DNA from: Helicobacter sp. MIT 21-1697 | GTDB lineage: Bacteria; Campylobacterota; Campylobacteria; Campylobacterales; Helicobacteraceae | DNA length: 64,000 nucleotides | NCBI RefSeq assembly: GCF_026241255.1 | Contig: NZ_JAPHNC010000004.1 | Span: 62,001 to 126,000, forward strand | Reading direction: 5' to 3' | Shown: positions 56,523-64,000 of the stretch, in pieces | Numbering within the stretch: the stretch's first letter is position 1 | Layout of the letters: each line of letters begins with the position of its first letter | Program-made: the position numbers and the translations under genes | The notes under the pieces: model-generated | What the model was told of the DNA's origin: nothing | Database searches by the model: none | Seen by the model: the letters and a program-made list of their open reading frames with translations, nothing else

Positions 56523-57530
56523 ATGATAAGCTATAAAGATTCTGGAGTAGATATTGATGAGGGAAATGCCCTTGTAGAAGGACTAAAGCCTCTTGTTACA
56601 TCTACATTTGATAAAAATGTAATAGGCGGGATAGGTTCTTTTGCTGGAGCATACGCGCTACCTAGTGGATATAAAAATCCTGTGATTTTGGGAGCAACCG
56701 ATGGTGTAGGAACAAAATTGCGTCTTGCCATTGATGCGCAAAAATTTGATAGTATAGGCATTGATTTGGTAGCAATGTGCGTGAATGATTTGATTTGCAA
56801 CTTTGCTATGCCTATGTTCTTTCTTGATTATTATGCTACGGGGAAACTTAATAAAGATATTGCGCTAAAAGTAATTAGCGGCATAGTAGAGGGCTGCAAA
56901 CAGGCTCAATGTGCGCTTATTGGTGGAGAGAGTGCAGAAATGCCAAGTATGTATGCAAAAGATGATTTTGATTTAGCAGGATTTGCAGTAGGCATTGCCG
57001 AGAGAGATGAGGTACAACTACAACGTGTTCAGGCAGGTGATATTCTCATTGCGTTGCCAAGTAGCGGGATTCATAGTAATGGTTACTCACTTGTGCGCAA
57101 AGTGCTTTTTGAGAAGCTTAAAATGTCTTTTGATGAGATATTTGAAGGGCAAACACTCATTGACACACTTCTTACACCTACGCGAATTTATACACCACTT
57201 TTTAAACAGATATATAATTCTGCGTTGCGCCCATATCTGCACGGATTAGCGCATATTACAGGTGGAGGCATTGTAGAGAATCTCCCTCGTATATTGCCCC
57301 CACAATTAGGGGCAAAAATACACATAGATTCGCTCCAAGTGCCACCAATTTTTACGCTTATTGGACAATATGTGGAGAAAAATGAAATGTATCGCACCTT
57401 TAATATGGGAGTTGGTATGATTCTTGCTGTGAATAAGACCAAAGTAGATGAAATGCTGCACCTTAGTCATACTTTTCACGGGTATATCATTGGTGAAGTA
57501 TGTGGGGGTGAGGGCATATATTTTAACTAA
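56523..57530 (+). CDS. purM: Phosphoribosylformylglycinamidine cyclo-ligase
   Basis: Fifth step of purine synthesis: ATP-dependent ring closure to AIR. 335 residues. ISYKDSGVDIDEGNALVEGL at the start; IGSFAGAYALP; VILGATDGVGTKLRLA with the conserved ATP-binding loop; GIDLVAMCVNDLI; ALIGGESAEMPSMY; ALPSSGIHSNGYSLVR; LAHITGGGIVENLPR. Complete. Confidence 0.97.
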   Translation: MISYKDSGVDIDEGNALVEGLKPLVTSTFDKNVIGGIGSFAGAYALPSGYKNPVILGATDGVGTKLRLAIDAQKFDSIGIDLVAMCVNDLICNFAMPMFFLDYYATGKLNKDIALKVISGIVEGCKQAQCALIGGESAEMPSMYAKDDFDLAGFAVGIAERDEVQLQRVQAGDILIALPSSGIHSNGYSLVRKVLFEKLKMSFDEIFEGQTLIDTLLTPTRIYTPLFKQIYNSALRPYLHGLAHITGGGIVENLPRILPPQLGAKIHIDSLQVPPIFTLIGQYVEKNEMYRTFNMGVGMILAVNKTKVDEMLHLSHTFHGYIIGEVCGGEGIYFN

Positions 57531-57551
57531 ATTATATTAAGGAGATATATA

Positions 57552-58340
57552 TTGAATGCACGAACTTTTTTTAAACTTTATTCACTTCCTTTTTTGATTA
57601 TTTTATTTGGATTGGGAGTATATGGTGGAATCCTTGTGTTTGTGGCACAAAAAAACTTTATTACTATGAAACATAATGTCTCAAGCACACCAACACAAGA
57701 GGGAGTTCCAAATACAGAATCTCCACAAATAGCAGATTTAACACCAAATGCTCCTAGCAATCAAGAAGCACCTAAACAATCCATTGCTCAAAACACTCAC
57801 AATCCACTTGTGCAAGATATTCACGAACCAGAAAATACATCTATTGAGAATATACCTGCTACACAATCACCCATAAATATACAAACAGCAAGCTCGGAAC
57901 CACCACAGGCATCTGTTATGCTCCCTGCTGATTCTCACGCACAAACACATCGTTATGCTAAATATCGCTCTAATATTCGTAAAGCGCCCTCTTCGGAATC
58001 TATAGTTGTTTCTTATGCAGATGCAGGGGAAGTATTAGACATACTTGATACACAAAATGGCTGGAGTAAGGTAAAAAATACTCGTGGCATTGAGGGCTAT
58101 ATCGCATCGCGTTTGCTTAGTGAATCTGTGGGGCAATCTGAAGGTGAAGCCTATATTGTTTTGGCAGATGTGCTTAAGGTTCGTGCTGCCCCAGATTTAC
58201 ACGCAGCAGTTATTGGACATTTAAATCATAATAGCCACGCTTTTGTGCTTGAAATACAAGAAGAATGGGCAAAGATTTTGTTTAATAGGCAGTATGGTTA
58301 TATTTCGTCTCATTATATTGTTAAAGAAGGTGTAAATTAG
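57552..58340 (+). CDS. Membrane-anchored protein with two SH3 domains
   Basis: 262 residues. TTG start, with GGAG 7 nt upstream. One N-terminal membrane helix (FLIILFGLGVYGGILVFVA), then a Pro/Ser/Thr/Asn-rich linker of about 90 residues that likely spans the cell-wall space. Two SH3b domains follow: YAKYRSNIRKAPSSESIVVS to GYIASRLLSE (about 136-190) and DVLKVRAAPDLHAAVIGHL to YGYISSHYIV (about 208-258). Periplasmic SH3b domains bind peptidoglycan or proteins. 2 bp before aroE. Confidence 0.85.
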   Translation: MNARTFFKLYSLPFLIILFGLGVYGGILVFVAQKNFITMKHNVSSTPTQEGVPNTESPQIADLTPNAPSNQEAPKQSIAQNTHNPLVQDIHEPENTSIENIPATQSPINIQTASSEPPQASVMLPADSHAQTHRYAKYRSNIRKAPSSESIVVSYADAGEVLDILDTQNGWSKVKNTRGIEGYIASRLLSESVGQSEGEAYIVLADVLKVRAAPDLHAAVIGHLNHNSHAFVLEIQEEWAKILFNRQYGYISSHYIVKEGVN

Positions 58341-58342
58341 CT

Positions 58343-59149
58343 ATGCTTGGCTTTTTTGCCGTTTATGGCAATCCCATTGTGCATTCTAAATCCCCATTTT
58401 TGCATAATTATGCCTTTGAAAAACTTGGCTTAAGTGGCTATTATAGCCGTATTTTGCTAGATGTTGGTGCGAATCTTCGGCGTAATTTTCTCTCAAATGG
58501 CTTAAGTGGAGCAAATATTACTTTGCCCTTTAAAGAAGAAGCTTTTTGTCAATGTGATGAGGTGCGTGGCGTAGCACAAAATATCGGCGCTTGTAATACT
58601 TGGGTGCTTGAGAGCAGAAAACATCTTGTTGGCTATAATACAGACGCGCAAGGATTCTATGAATGTATCAAAGAATATAAAATTAACAATGCTCTTATTA
58701 TTGGTGCGGGGGGGTCAGCCAAAGCGATAGCGATGATACTTCAATCTCATAATATTCCAACAACGCTTATTAATCGTTCAGCTCCCAATCTTGGTTTTTT
58801 TGCTGATAAAGGTTTTGAATGTTATGTAAGTAGCGAATTTAAACCTACTTGTAGTTATGATATTCTTATTAATACTACAAGTGCGGGGCTTAATGATAAT
58901 GTATTACCCTGTGATGAGGCACAGCTTAAAGAACTATGCTCTTGTGCTAAATATGCGTTTGAGCTTATTTATGGAAAACTCACGCCTTTTCTTGCTTTAG
59001 CTCAAAGTTTTGACCTTGTTTGTGCCGATGGGAAAGAAATGCTTATAAATCAAGCAGCTCTTTCGTTTGAGCTTTTTTGCAAACAAAAATTTAATAGAGA
59101 TAATTTAGACATACAGAGCATTAAAGCGTTTATGGGTGAGATTTCATAG
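58343..59149 (+). CDS. aroE: Shikimate dehydrogenase
   Basis: NADPH reduction of 3-dehydroshikimate in aromatic amino-acid synthesis. 268 residues. YGNPIVHSKSPFLHN near 9-23 (substrate Ser pair), ANITLPFKEEA with the catalytic Lys near 70, YNTDAQGF with the catalytic Asp, and the cofactor loop IIGAGGSAKAIA near 117. A G7 run in that loop is coding and too short to call phase-variable. Confidence 0.95.
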   Translation: MLGFFAVYGNPIVHSKSPFLHNYAFEKLGLSGYYSRILLDVGANLRRNFLSNGLSGANITLPFKEEAFCQCDEVRGVAQNIGACNTWVLESRKHLVGYNTDAQGFYECIKEYKINNALIIGAGGSAKAIAMILQSHNIPTTLINRSAPNLGFFADKGFECYVSSEFKPTCSYDILINTTSAGLNDNVLPCDEAQLKELCSCAKYAFELIYGKLTPFLALAQSFDLVCADGKEMLINQAALSFELFCKQKFNRDNLDIQSIKAFMGEIS

Positions 59150-59203
59150 AAAGCCTGTGAATCTATGTTATAATGCATATAAGATTTTAATCAAGGAGAG
59201 AAA

Positions 59204-59482
59204 ATGCGTATTGATGACGCGCTGTTGGGCAAACTTGAGCGGCTATCTATGCTTCATATTGATGAGAATAAACGCGATGATATGCAGAAGCAATTAAGTG
59301 AGATTCTTGGATTTGTGGAAAACATTGCTACGATTGAAGTGCCGCAAGAATGCTTTGAAGAGCAGCTTAAGAATCCCCTAAGGGCAGATGAGCCACGAGA
59401 TGCTCATATTGCACAAGATGTGCTTGCTCACGCTCCGAATGCACAAGAGAACTTTTTTATCGTCCCCAAAATCATTGAATGA
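59204..59482 (+). CDS. gatC: Asp/Glu-tRNA amidotransferase subunit C
   Basis: Small subunit of the GatCAB complex that amidates Glu-tRNA(Gln) and Asp-tRNA(Asn). 92 residues, normal. LLGKLERLSMLHIDENKR; the hallmark ILGFVENI; LRADEPR and APNAQENFFIVPKIIE at the end. gatA and gatB are not adjacent. ATGA overlap with ung. Confidence 0.93.
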   Translation: MRIDDALLGKLERLSMLHIDENKRDDMQKQLSEILGFVENIATIEVPQECFEEQLKNPLRADEPRDAHIAQDVLAHAPNAQENFFIVPKIIE

Positions 59483-60186
59483 CAATTAACCTTGATAAAA
59501 TAAAGATTCCAGATGATTGGAAGCAACTTCTTGCGAATGAGTTTTTAAGCCCTTATTTTGCAGATATTAAATCGCATTATCTCAATGCCCTTGCCAACAA
59601 AGAAATGATATACCCAAAGCCCCATCAGATTTTTGCCGCCTTTGCTCTTACCCCTCTTTCTTCTCTTAAGGTTGTAATACTTGGACAAGACCCATATCAC
59701 GGCAGTGCTATGATAAATGGTGAGCTCACACCTCAAGCAATGGGCTTGAGCTTTAGTGTGCCTCGTGGTATGCCTATCCCACCTTCTTTAAAAAATATTT
59801 ATGCGGAACTTTCTCAAAGCTTACATATTACACCACCTTCACACGGAGACTTGAGTGGTTGGGCAAGACAGGGTGTTTTATTGCTCAATGCAATTTTAAG
59901 TGTTCGGGCGAATGCGCCCGCTTCACATAAACATTTTGGGTGGGAATATTTTAGCGATGGTGTGATAAGAGCATTATCGGCGCGTAAAGAACATTTGGTA
60001 TTTATGCTATGGGGTAATTATGCTAAGAAAAAAGCACCACTTATTGATAGCTCTAAACATAAAATTATTACTGCGCCACACCCTAGTCCTTTAGCGCGTG
60101 GCTTTGTTGGGAGTAATGTGTTTGTTCAAGCCAATATTTATCTTCAAGAACACGCTCAAGAACCTATTGCGTGGGAGAGTCTTTAG
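59479..60186 (+). CDS. ung: Uracil-DNA glycosylase
   Basis: Excises uracil from DNA. 235 residues. Active site VVILGQDPYHGSAM with the catalytic Asp near 74; LLNAILSVRANAPASH; and the DNA-intercalation loop ITAPHPSPLARGFVGS. Insert GELTPQAMGLSFSVP matches the family GxAxGLxFSV. Translationally coupled to gatC. Confidence 0.96.
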   Translation: MTINLDKIKIPDDWKQLLANEFLSPYFADIKSHYLNALANKEMIYPKPHQIFAAFALTPLSSLKVVILGQDPYHGSAMINGELTPQAMGLSFSVPRGMPIPPSLKNIYAELSQSLHITPPSHGDLSGWARQGVLLLNAILSVRANAPASHKHFGWEYFSDGVIRALSARKEHLVFMLWGNYAKKKAPLIDSSKHKIITAPHPSPLARGFVGSNVFVQANIYLQEHAQEPIAWESL

Positions 60187-60506
60187 CATTGTTAATCTTG
60201 CAAACGCTCATTTACAGCTTGCAAAGCTAAATCACTTAGAATTTTGCCCATTCGCGTTTTTATGCATTACGCCACATATAAGCTTACCTTGTCAATAATA
60301 CCAATGGTTGTTGGAAATTTAAATGACAATACCCAAAATAACAGCCATAGCTACTACAATAAATATTGCGATAGCGCACCTCGCATATAGATTTAATGAG
60401 TATTAGACTTCATTCTATACAATGCAAGGATCAATTGTAATGCCTAAATCATTGTTTTGATAATTAAATTTAAGGTTGTGAGTGGGGTATAAAGGCTAAT
60501 GGAGCG
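60187..60506. other. Non-coding gap after ung
   Basis: About 320 bp, AT-rich. It contains two CTTGCAAA direct repeats near 60199-60226. On the minus strand (60413-60319) it has a possible small membrane peptide, MKS then YSLNLYARCAIAIF and VVAMAVILGIVI, interrupted by one frameshift and without a ribosome site. The promoter of the metallophosphoesterase gene should lie in 60420-60490. No other feature was seen. Confidence 0.5.
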
Positions 60507-61730
60507 ATGAAAATCCTTGTAATTGTAAGCGTTGTTTTTGTTGTTTTAAGTTTAATGAAGTTGTATATATACAAACGATTTATGTGTTATAGTATGGTAT
60601 TTAACAAACGCAGAAAATTAGGCATTGCTTTGCTTGTGGCACTAGGAATTGGAGAAATCTCTCTTTTTATAATCAGAGATTCAGCCTTTACACTTACGCC
60701 ATACATTATGGCTGGTTCGTGCATAGTTTTTGCTTATTGTCTTTTTATGGCGGTTTTATGTGTAGATATATGTAAAATATTAGCACGATTTTTAAGGTAT
60801 ATATTTTCTAGTCAATTATCAAATATTGGAGATTCTTATCAGCCCTCTAAGACTCATCAACTCTCTACTCAATCCTCTTATTCCTTATCGCGCCGTGTAT
60901 TTTTAAAAATGCTTTTTGATTTAAGCGTGGCAGCTTTGTTTGTAGTTTTTAGTATAAGAAGTTTCACGAATGCCCTTTTACCTCCGCCTATTAAAGAAGT
61001 GTCCATCAAAGTCCCGAATCTACGCAATAAAAAGACTATTGCAATGATTACTGATGTGCATATAGGCAAGGCTCTAGGTGGAGCATTTCTTTCAAAAGTC
61101 GTAGCAAAGATTAATGCACTTCAACCTGATATTGTAGTCATTGTAGGTGATTTGGTGGATAATAAAATAGGAGAGGTTAAAGCAGATTTGAATCCGCTCA
61201 AAGATTTGCAAAGCAAGGAAGGTGTATATTATGTCGCAGGTAATCACGAGTATTATCACGGTATAGATGATATTTTGGCATATTTGCATACACTGAATCT
61301 TACAATTTTACATAATACAAATATTGAGTTGGAAGATTTGAATCTCGCTGGAGTAAGTGATTTGGCAGGATTACGATTTAATTATTTAAAACCAGATTTA
61401 GCATCTGCAAAAAAAGATATGAATCCACACAAACCAAGTATTCTCCTTGCACATCAGCCTAAATTTGTGCGCTCAAATGATGTAAGTGATTTTGATGTAG
61501 TGCTATGTGGGCATACACACGCAGGACAAGTATTTCCATTGTCATTTTTTGTATGGTTAGATCAGCATTATGTATATGGGTTGTATGAATTGCCACAACG
61601 CAAAGTTTCTCCATCTGATGTTCTTCCACCCAAGAAAACACAGCTGTATGTAAGTAGTGGGGTAGGATTCTGGGGACCTGCTATTCGTTTTTTAGCACCA
61701 AGTGAAATTGTATGTTTAAGGCTTGAATAG
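60507..61730 (+). CDS. Membrane-anchored metallophosphoesterase
   Basis: 407 residues. About four N-terminal membrane helices (VIVSVVFVVLSLMKLYIY; GIALLVALGIGEISLFII; YIMAGSCIVFAYCLFMAVL; FDLSVAALFVVFSIRSF). From about residue 165 a calcineurin-like phosphoesterase: TIAMITDVHIGKAL, VIVGDLVDN, YYVAGNHEYYHG, ILLAHQPKF, VVLCGHTHAGQVFPLS. These supply the two-metal site. This membrane form resembles YkuE/LpxG-like enzymes, acting on envelope lipids or nucleotides; substrate unknown. Confidence 0.9.
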   Translation: MKILVIVSVVFVVLSLMKLYIYKRFMCYSMVFNKRRKLGIALLVALGIGEISLFIIRDSAFTLTPYIMAGSCIVFAYCLFMAVLCVDICKILARFLRYIFSSQLSNIGDSYQPSKTHQLSTQSSYSLSRRVFLKMLFDLSVAALFVVFSIRSFTNALLPPPIKEVSIKVPNLRNKKTIAMITDVHIGKALGGAFLSKVVAKINALQPDIVVIVGDLVDNKIGEVKADLNPLKDLQSKEGVYYVAGNHEYYHGIDDILAYLHTLNLTILHNTNIELEDLNLAGVSDLAGLRFNYLKPDLASAKKDMNPHKPSILLAHQPKFVRSNDVSDFDVVLCGHTHAGQVFPLSFFVWLDQHYVYGLYELPQRKVSPSDVLPPKKTQLYVSSGVGFWGPAIRFLAPSEIVCLRLE

Positions 61731-61770
61731 AGCATTTAAGGCTTGATTTTAAAATGAAATAAGGATAAAA

Positions 61771-62532
61771 ATGAGCATAGAGATTTTAGTTGTTCTTGGC
61801 TGTGTAAGTGGTGTAGCTGCTGGATTTTTTGGCATAGGCGGCGGCGTGATTATCGTCCCTTGTCTGCTTTTGCTTGGTATGCAAATGGAATATGCCATTG
61901 GTATTTCAATAATGCAAATGATATTTTCCTCTGCATTTGGCTCATTTATTAATATTTTGCAAAAAAAGCTCAATATCTGTGATGGCGTGTTTGTAGGCTT
62001 AGGAGGTCTTATGGGAGCAGCCTTTAGTGGGATAATTGTTGATACGCTTTCTTCTCAAATTCTTCTTTTGTTGTTCTTGTTTCTCTCTTGTGTGAGTTTT
62101 TACAAATATGCCTTTGATGTCAAAACGACCGCCAATCCCACTCCACCTATTACAAACCCACTGAAACAAAAGATTCTTATGATTATCGCTGGTTTTCTTA
62201 CCGGAATTTTTGCTGTGAGTTTGGGCGTAGGTGGAGGACTCATTCTTGCACCTATACTTGCATATTATCTTGGATTTGATTCTAAAAAAGTAGTGCCCAT
62301 TTCACTTTTCTTTATTATTTTTGCTTCTGTATCAGGGAGCATTTCACTTGCCACTCACGATTTGATTGATTTTCAATCAGGCTTAATTGTTGGGCTTTCA
62401 TCAATGTTTGGTGTGGGTTGTGGTATCTACCTTATGAGCAAGGTTACATTGAATAATCATCGCTATGCGCTTATCGGTATTTACGCATTGTCCATTCTAT
62501 TGACATTGTGGAAAGTTTTTTTAGAGTTTTGA
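61771..62532 (+). CDS. TauE/SafE family sulfite exporter-like permease
   Basis: 253 residues, about eight membrane helices in two homologous halves, each opening with a glycine motif: VAAGFFGIGGGVIIVPCLLL near 16-35 and FAVSLGVGGGLILAPILAYY near 146-165. Family members move sulfite, sulfoacetate or related anions across the inner membrane. The flavin monooxygenases at 21.6-25.1 kb would release sulfite if they cleave sulfonates, but they are 37 kb away, so a link is only a suggestion. AAGGAT precedes the ATG. Confidence 0.88.
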   Translation: MSIEILVVLGCVSGVAAGFFGIGGGVIIVPCLLLLGMQMEYAIGISIMQMIFSSAFGSFINILQKKLNICDGVFVGLGGLMGAAFSGIIVDTLSSQILLLLFLFLSCVSFYKYAFDVKTTANPTPPITNPLKQKILMIIAGFLTGIFAVSLGVGGGLILAPILAYYLGFDSKKVVPISLFFIIFASVSGSISLATHDLIDFQSGLIVGLSSMFGVGCGIYLMSKVTLNNHRYALIGIYALSILLTLWKVFLEF

Positions 62533-62540
62533 TTTAGGCA

Positions 62541-62580
62541 TTTGAGAATCATTTTATAAAATAAGAATAATTATTAATTT
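62541..62580. promoter_or_regulatory. Possible Fur box upstream of hugZ
   Basis: GAGAATCATTTT followed by AATAATTATT within a very AT-rich stretch. Both resemble halves of Fur sites (GATAATnATTATC-like; TAATAATnATTATTA in H. pylori). Position upstream of a haem-degrading enzyme supports iron control, but the match is imperfect and AT-rich DNA gives chance hits. Confidence 0.4.
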
Positions 62581-62732
62581 ATATTTAAGCTTTTTTATAT
62601 TAAAATGAGATTTGTTTTTAAAATATGATTTCTAACAAAATCTAAAGATGATAAAATCTGGGTGATTTGGTAGGGTTGGGTGGGTTAGAAGCATCTTTTC
62701 TTTCCTTATTTGTTGTTTGATTGCATTGATAG

Positions 62733-62757
62733 GCTACCTTAAATTTTTATAGGTAGC
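62733..62757. repeat. 7-bp inverted repeat in the hugZ leader
   Basis: GCTACCT, 11 bases, AGGTAGC, about 40 bp before the hugZ start. It could be an operator or an RNA hairpin in the leader. Confidence 0.4.
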
Positions 62758-62798
62758 TTCTATGCAATAACTATTCAATTTTTAAAAAGGAGAAATTT

Positions 62799-63578
62799 AT
62801 GAATTATCAAAGTATAATCGGACATATGAACCAACATCACAAAGATGAACTTATTGGTTTGTGTAAAAAGTATGGCGACCCAAGCACTTTGAAAAATGCT
62901 CACATACAAAATGTTTCGCTTGTAAATGTGGATTTTGAAGGTTTAGATATTGTCTATAATGACAACATATCGTTGCGCGTAGAGTTTCCAAAAAAAGCAG
63001 ATGAACATACACTTAAAGATGCGATTATTGCATTATGTCAAGGAGCAAAAGCATCTGATATACATACCATAAGTGATGAAATTGCGCAATTTAAAAAAGA
63101 ATTTGGCTCTATTTTGATTGCAAGTATTGATAAAGAAGGTAATGCAATTTGTTCTTACGCACCTCTTATGCAGATTGAAAATAAAGCCTATATTTATATC
63201 AGTGAGGTTGCGGAGCATTTTCATAGCATCGCTGCCAATCCTTCTAAAATTGAGGTAATGTTTTTAGAAGATGAATGTAAGGCAAAATCCGTGATTTTAC
63301 GCAAGAGGTTGAAATATCGCGCTCAAGCTCGTTTTATAGAACGTGATAATCAAGAATTTGAGCAAGCGCTCAATAGTTTAGAATCTGCAATGGGAGGAGC
63401 TGGAGGCATTAAAACTATTCGTCAAATGAGTGATTTTCATCTGATAGAATTGCAATTAGGATTAGGACGATTTGTAAAAGGATTCGGGCAGGCTTATGAT
63501 ATTTTACCAAATGGTGAAATTAAGCAAGTTGGCGGAAGTGGCAATCCTCATTCTAAAACAAACCCGCATAGTTCTTAA
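62799..63578 (+). CDS. hugZ: HugZ-family haem oxygenase
   Basis: Split-barrel haem-degrading enzyme that frees iron, as in H. pylori HugZ and C. jejuni ChuZ. 259 residues. N-terminal DUF2470-like part (IGHMNQHHKDELIGLCKKYG near 6-25) and a flavin-reductase-like barrel (SILIASIDKEGNAICSYAPL, AYIYISEVAEHFHSI, KIEVMFLEDE). C-terminal part DFHLIELQLGLGRFVKGFGQ carries the final strand. A good AAAAGGAG ribosome site precedes the ATG. Iron-dependent expression is likely. Confidence 0.92.
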   Translation: MNYQSIIGHMNQHHKDELIGLCKKYGDPSTLKNAHIQNVSLVNVDFEGLDIVYNDNISLRVEFPKKADEHTLKDAIIALCQGAKASDIHTISDEIAQFKKEFGSILIASIDKEGNAICSYAPLMQIENKAYIYISEVAEHFHSIAANPSKIEVMFLEDECKAKSVILRKRLKYRAQARFIERDNQEFEQALNSLESAMGGAGGIKTIRQMSDFHLIELQLGLGRFVKGFGQAYDILPNGEIKQVGGSGNPHSKTNPHSS

Positions 63579-63653
63579 CTTCTTTCTTGCCTTAGTATTT
63601 TGAATCTGAAATGATTGTGTTATCATTGCATTATTCATAAACAAAGGCAGAGT

Positions 63654-64000
63654 GTGGCTAAAAAAGATGTTTATAAGCTGACATATAATACTTTTGATAC
63701 TCTATTTGAGTTAAGAGATACTCTCGCTTCCTCTCTTGTTCCATTGAAGCAAACGCACAATTTGCTTGGATTTTCTGGTGGGGTAGATTCCACAGCACTT
63801 TTTTTTCTTTTGCTTGAGTGTGAGATTTCCTTTGATATTGCCATTGTGCATTATCATACCCGCCCACAAGCCGATGATGAAGTAGCTTATGCCAAAGAGC
63901 TTGCTGCTACTTATAATAAGCTTTGTTTTGTGGCGCACGCACCGCATTTTGATACAAATTTTGAACATAATGCACGTTCTTTTCGCTTTGACTTTTTTCG
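63654..64000 (+). CDS. tilS: tRNA(Ile)-lysidine synthase, 3' end missing
   Basis: Modifies the CAU anticodon of tRNA-Ile2 to lysidine. GTG start at 63654 with AAAGGCAG upstream; 115 codons are visible before the window ends. N-terminal PP-loop NLLGFSGGVDSTALFFLLL near residues 37-55 and VHYHTRPQADDEVAYAKEL, where VHYHxRxxSxxE is the family pattern. The signature PP-loop SGGVDS is complete. Confidence 0.9.
   Translation, partial: MAKKDVYKLTYNTFDTLFELRDTLASSLVPLKQTHNLLGFSGGVDSTALFFLLLECEISFDIAIVHYHTRPQADDEVAYAKELAATYNKLCFVAHAPHFDTNFEHNARSFRFDFF

Noticed and set aside
58708-58714. G7 run in aroE
   Set aside because: It encodes the conserved GAGGSAKA cofactor loop and is below the length usually unstable in Helicobacter.

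Overview
The window looks like the chromosome of an enterohepatic Helicobacter. DNA is AT-rich, coding density is high, and many gene sets match Campylobacterota: a monomeric NADP isocitrate dehydrogenase, minD-minE-dprA-ruvX, a DksA-like protein with rlmH, accD and suhB-like genes in one run, HcpA-like cysteine-rich Sel1 repeats, and a consensus sigma-54 promoter on a small gene. Helicobacter hepaticus or a close relative is my best guess, from gene content only. No rRNA, tRNA, insertion sequence or CRISPR array was seen. The first gene (TonB receptor) and the last (tilS) run off the ends.

Layout. 0-8.7 kb: outer-membrane receptor, small lipoproteins, icd, a PP-loop protein and dnaG. 8.7-15.6 kb: groES-groEL behind a CIRCE-like operator, then a DUF5131 protein, ppc and ilvC. 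15.6-16.9 kb: a radical SAM/SPASM protein behind a T14 tract. 16.9-21.6 kb: biotin cluster bioF-bioG-bioC, bioA and bioD, which makes pimeloyl-ACP by the BioC-BioG route and converts it to dethiobiotin. 21.6-25.1 kb: a three-gene unit of two flavin monooxygenases around an ATP-grasp enzyme. 25.4-28.7 kb: a probable type I toxin-antitoxin locus, cutA, a periplasmic catalase-like protein and a CDF transporter. 28.8-35.3 kb: argG, an LpoB/Sel1 fusion, and minD-minE-deacetylase-dprA-membrane protein-ruvX.

35.4-42.9 kb is the main accessory region. Three copies of one promoter carry a run of 12 or 13 G directly against a perfect TATAAT, the arrangement of slipped-strand phase variation. The first two drive paralogous modules: a TM2-domain protein, exported or lipid-anchored coiled-coil proteins, a 76-residue two-helix protein with apparently leaderless expression, and a 30-35-residue membrane peptide. 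The third drives a membrane protein with a DnaJ-like zinc domain, followed by a DUF262/DUF1524 nuclease of the GmrSD/SspE kind. I read this as a phase-variable envelope and probable defence island. A 42-bp remnant of one paralogue shows the modules have recombined.

43-64 kb is mostly core: ybeY, speA-cysE, the dksA-rlmH-accD-suhB run, recO, gdhA, a frameshifted small membrane gene, mutY, ndh, a type II restriction-modification pair, purM, an SH3 protein, aroE, gatC, ung, a metallophosphoesterase, a TauE/SafE exporter, hugZ and the start of tilS.
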